Below are positions 61,616-64,000 of a stretch of 64,000 nt of DNA, piece by piece. Positions within the stretch are counted from its first letter, which is position 1. Every line of letters begins with the position of its first letter. The DNA is from Actinomycetaceae bacterium. GTDB lineage: Bacteria; Actinomycetota; Actinomycetes; Actinomycetales; Actinomycetaceae. Made by a program: the position numbers and the translations under genes. The stretch spans positions 79,590 through 143,589 of the forward strand of contig JAQYTG010000016.1 of assembly GCA_028724905.1 (NCBI GenBank), read 5' to 3'. The notes below the pieces were generated by a model. It was given only the letters and a program-made list of their open reading frames with translations, was not told the DNA's origin and did no database searches.

Positions 61616-62734
61616 ATGCCCTCTGCAGCTGCCCGTACTGCTACCCACGTAATCCAGAAATGGCCGTACTATTGGCCGATTGTTGCTTTCGTTGTGCTTC
61701 TGCTCTCTTGGGGGATGCACGTAGCTGCGATGGGCAGTGCGGTGCTAGCGGTGATTCTGGCGGGGGCAGTGATGGCTGCAGTGGAGCACGCCGAGGTGGT
61801 TGCGCACAAGGTGGGCGAGCCGTTTGGTTCGCTTATTCTGGCGCTTGCCGTCACCGTGATTGAAGTGGGTATGATCGTGATGCTCATGTTCTCAGGGGCA
61901 TCGGGAGCCACCACGCTTGCTCGCGACACCGTTTTTGCTGCTACGATGCTCACCACCAATATGATCATTGGTATGGCGCTGGTGGTGGCGACGGGTACTA
62001 CCAGCGGTGCGCTTGCTTATTTCAATAAAGAGGGTGCGGGCACAGCTTTTTCTGCAGTGCTCGTGATAGCCACTGGTACGATGGTACTTCCAAGTGCCAC
62101 GATCACCGCTCCAGAGGGGCGGTTCTCTACGAGTCAGCTCATTTTTGTGGCGGTGATTGCGTTGCTCGTGTGGATATTTTTCGTGCTCACGCAAACTCGT
62201 GGGCATCGAGACTTTTTTCTGCCGATCTCTAAAAAAGGCGAAATAATCCGCCCGAATGAACACGCGGCTAAGCCCAGTACGCGGCGCACTCTCGTCTCCC
62301 TGGCATTGCTTGCTGTGAGTCTGGTAGCGGTGGTAGGGCTCTCGAAAGTGCTCTCATATCCGATTGAAGACGCCGTGACGGGCTTGGGTCTGCCTGAGGC
62401 TGTGGTGGGTTTGGTGATCGCTATGGTGGTGCTCATGCCCGAGACAATAGCGGCGTACAAGAATGCTCGTAAAGGTCGTACCCAGATCGCCATGAATCTC
62501 GGCTATGGCTCGGCATTGGCTTCTATCGGGCTGACGATCCCAGTGGTTGGCGCGATCTCAATTTTCCTGGATATGCCGATTGTTTTAGGGCTTGAGCCAG
62601 TTCACCTGGTGCTTTTTGGGCTGACGGGAGTGCTCAGTATTCTCACGATTGTGCAAGGGCGAGCGGTGCGCCTTCAAGGTGCCATGCATCTCGTCGTGGC
62701 AGCAGCATATATTTTCCTAGTGGCTGTTCCCTAA
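61616..62734 (+). CDS. Ca2+/H+ (or Na+/H+) antiporter, ChaA/CAX family
   Basis: The 372-residue membrane protein has ~11 spans and the two acidic repeat motifs of cation/proton exchangers: EHAEVVAHKVGEPFGSLILALAVTVIEVGM in part GEPFGSLILALAVTVIE, and VVLMPETIAAYKNARKG. It exports Ca2+ or Na+/K+ in exchange for protons; ion choice is not readable. ATG 61616 follows TATAGGAG; ATG 61595 lies seven codons upstream. Single gene between nrdG and leuB. Confidence 0.9.
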   Translation: MPSAAARTATHVIQKWPYYWPIVAFVVLLLSWGMHVAAMGSAVLAVILAGAVMAAVEHAEVVAHKVGEPFGSLILALAVTVIEVGMIVMLMFSGASGATTLARDTVFAATMLTTNMIIGMALVVATGTTSGALAYFNKEGAGTAFSAVLVIATGTMVLPSATITAPEGRFSTSQLIFVAVIALLVWIFFVLTQTRGHRDFFLPISKKGEIIRPNEHAAKPSTRRTLVSLALLAVSLVAVVGLSKVLSYPIEDAVTGLGLPEAVVGLVIAMVVLMPETIAAYKNARKGRTQIAMNLGYGSALASIGLTIPVVGAISIFLDMPIVLGLEPVHLVLFGLTGVLSILTIVQGRAVRLQGAMHLVVAAAYIFLVAVP

Positions 62735-62762
62735 AAGATGTGCGCCAGCGTGATCACTCGGG

Positions 62763-62793
62763 TTGATAGTATCAAGCAGACCGATTTTATCAG
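62763..62793. promoter_or_regulatory. 31-bp operator-like element, site 3
   Basis: TTGATAGTA-N13-TTTTATCAG. The right half read on the minus strand is CTGATAAAATCGGTCTG, matching site 1 over 15 of 17 bases. The left half is weaker. It is 64 bp upstream of the leuB -10, further than in the other two sites. A perfect palindrome GGTATATACC follows at 62795-62804. Confidence 0.65.
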
Positions 62794-62857
62794 CGGTATA
62801 TACCACTTCCGCGTTCCCGTATGTCGAGCTATTGTGCTGAGAAAGCGTGAACTGACG

Positions 62858-62863
62858 TAGGCT
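62858..62863 (+). promoter_or_regulatory. -10 box (TAGGCT) of a likely leaderless promoter for leuB
   Basis: TAGGCT ends 7 nt before ATG 62871; no ribosome binding site is present. Confidence 0.6.
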
Positions 62864-62870
62864 AGTGCTC

Positions 62871-63929
62871 ATGGTAGAAACAGTGAAGTTGGCCGTTATT
62901 CGCGGCGATGGGATTGGTCCGGAAGTAGTAGAAGAGGGTCTGAAAGTATTAAAAGCTGTGACGGCGGGCAGCAGCGTCACTTTTGAGCCCATTGACTTCG
63001 ATCTTGGGGCGGCGCGCTATCACCGTACCGATGACGTGCTCACAGACGATGATCTTGCGCGTATTAAAGAGTGCGATGCGATCCTGCTAGGGGCGGTGGG
63101 AGATCCCAGTATGCCCAGTGGAGTCTTGGAGCGTGGGCTGCTCCTCAAATTGCGTTTTGAACTCGATCAATACGTCAATCTGCGTCCGAGCAAATACTAT
63201 CCAGGAGTTCCTAGCCCGTTAGCTCATCCAGGGGACATTGATTTTGTGGTGGTCAGAGAGGGCACTGAAGGACTCTATGCTGGCAACGGTGGGGCGATCC
63301 GTGTGGACACTCCACAAGAAATTGCTACGGAAGTTTCCGTCAATACTGCTTTTGGTGCTGAACGGGTAGTGCGCTATGCCTTTGAGCTAGCTGAAAAACG
63401 CCGCGGCCATCTCACGCTCGTCCATAAGCACAATGTGCTGGTGAACGCTGGACATATGTGGCGCAGAATCGTCGAGCGCGTCGGCAAAGAATATCCGAGC
63501 GTCACCACGGATTATTGCCATGTGGATGCTGCCACGATTTATCTTGTCAATGATCCACAGCGATTCGACGTGATCGTGACGGATAACCTCTTCGGAGATA
63601 TTCTTACCGACGAAGCTGGAGCTATCACCGGCGGAATTGGGCTGGCTGCCAGCGGCAACCTCAACCCTGATCGCACATTCCCCTCGATGTTTGAGCCAGT
63701 GCACGGCAGTGCCCCAGATATTGCGAACCAGCAGAAAGCCGATCCCACGGCCACGATCAGCTCGGTGGCGATGATGCTCGATTTCTTGGGCTATAGCGAA
63801 CTGGCGAAGAAAGTGAACCACGCCGTCGAATCTGATATGGAGGCGCGCGCGAAAGCCGCTGAAGCTGGAGCTGCTTTGAATCGGACGACTGCGCAAATCG
63901 GGGATGCTATTGCCCAGCTTGTGAGCTGA
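62871..63929 (+). CDS. leuB: 3-isopropylmalate dehydrogenase (LeuB)
   Basis: NAD-dependent oxidative decarboxylation of 3-isopropylmalate in leucine synthesis. The 352-residue protein has [64 protein letters not shown] in part [12 protein letters not shown], and [12 protein letters not shown]. The EGTEGLYAG form agrees with actinobacterial LeuB rather than isocitrate dehydrogenase. ATG 62871 is chosen over the in-frame GTG 62865 from the -10 spacing. No other leu gene is in the window. Confidence 0.94.
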   Translation: MVETVKLAVIRGDGIGPEVVEEGLKVLKAVTAGSSVTFEPIDFDLGAARYHRTDDVLTDDDLARIKECDAILLGAVGDPSMPSGVLERGLLLKLRFELDQYVNLRPSKYYPGVPSPLAHPGDIDFVVVREGTEGLYAGNGGAIRVDTPQEIATEVSVNTAFGAERVVRYAFELAEKRRGHLTLVHKHNVLVNAGHMWRRIVERVGKEYPSVTTDYCHVDAATIYLVNDPQRFDVIVTDNLFGDILTDEAGAITGGIGLAASGNLNPDRTFPSMFEPVHGSAPDIANQQKADPTATISSVAMMLDFLGYSELAKKVNHAVESDMEARAKAAEAGAALNRTTAQIGDAIAQLVS

Positions 63930-64000
63930 GCTGATTCCAGCGGAGAAGTAAGCGTCGGCCTAAGCTAGCGTCAATAAAGTGGCGGGTTACCTCTGCAGAG

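Overview
The window is a 64-kb chromosomal segment of an actinobacterium with moderate GC content. The evidence is the actinobacterial ftsH-folE-folP-folB/K-DUF3180 cluster, a panC/panD/lysS cluster, a BldC-like helix-turn-helix gene next to a 32-codon bS22 ribosomal protein gene, menaquinone genes beside complex I, a monomeric isocitrate dehydrogenase, and many start codons 6-7 nt behind TANNNT -10 boxes, which suggests leaderless mRNAs. Facultative anaerobes of the Actinomycetaceae type would fit (complete complex I plus class III ribonucleotide reductase), but the genus cannot be fixed from sequence alone. I see no tRNA, rRNA, IS element, prophage or CRISPR array.

Layout. 1-4.8 kb: 3' part of ftsH, then folate genes (folE, folP, a folB-folK fusion) and a DUF3180 membrane protein. 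5.1-13.1 kb: two PH-domain membrane proteins, a DUF2520 Rossmann protein, panC, panD, a HAD-IIA protein that has lost its catalytic residues, and lysS. 13.6-23.9 kb: a TetR regulator, mutY, an Arg-rich single-pass membrane protein, radA, a TrkA/TrkH potassium pair, the BldC-like gene, bS22, a MarR/histidine-phosphatase operon and a small membrane protein. 24-29.6 kb: menA, an HtrA protease, menG and menJ. 30.1-46.5 kb: the complete 14-gene nuoA-N operon, followed by a polyprenyl synthase and a DUF1846 gene. 49-64 kb: monomeric icd, a dual-specificity-type phosphatase, an alpha/beta hydrolase, divergent acyl-CoA synthetase genes, nrdD/nrdG, a Ca2+/H+ antiporter and leuB.

How the parts connect. 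menA, menG, menJ and the polyprenyl synthase supply menaquinone, the electron acceptor for the adjacent NADH dehydrogenase. folE, folP and folB/K supply folate. panC and panD supply pantothenate. nrdD/nrdG supply deoxynucleotides without oxygen and sit behind a tandem NrdR box pair.

The most interesting unexplained signals are: (1) a 31-bp element, TTGATAAAA-N13-TTTTATCAA, at three intergenic positions between 52.6 and 62.8 kb, in front of a hydrolase, between two divergent acyl-CoA synthetase genes and in front of leuB, which looks like an undescribed regulon; (2) short degenerate tandem repeats that overlap or abut the stop codons of many genes and whose copies differ almost only by transitions; (3) low-complexity in-frame insertions or tails in conserved enzymes (PanC, PanD, LysS, MenA, FolB-FolK and an acyl-CoA ligase); (4) the pseudo-phosphatase beside the pantothenate genes.
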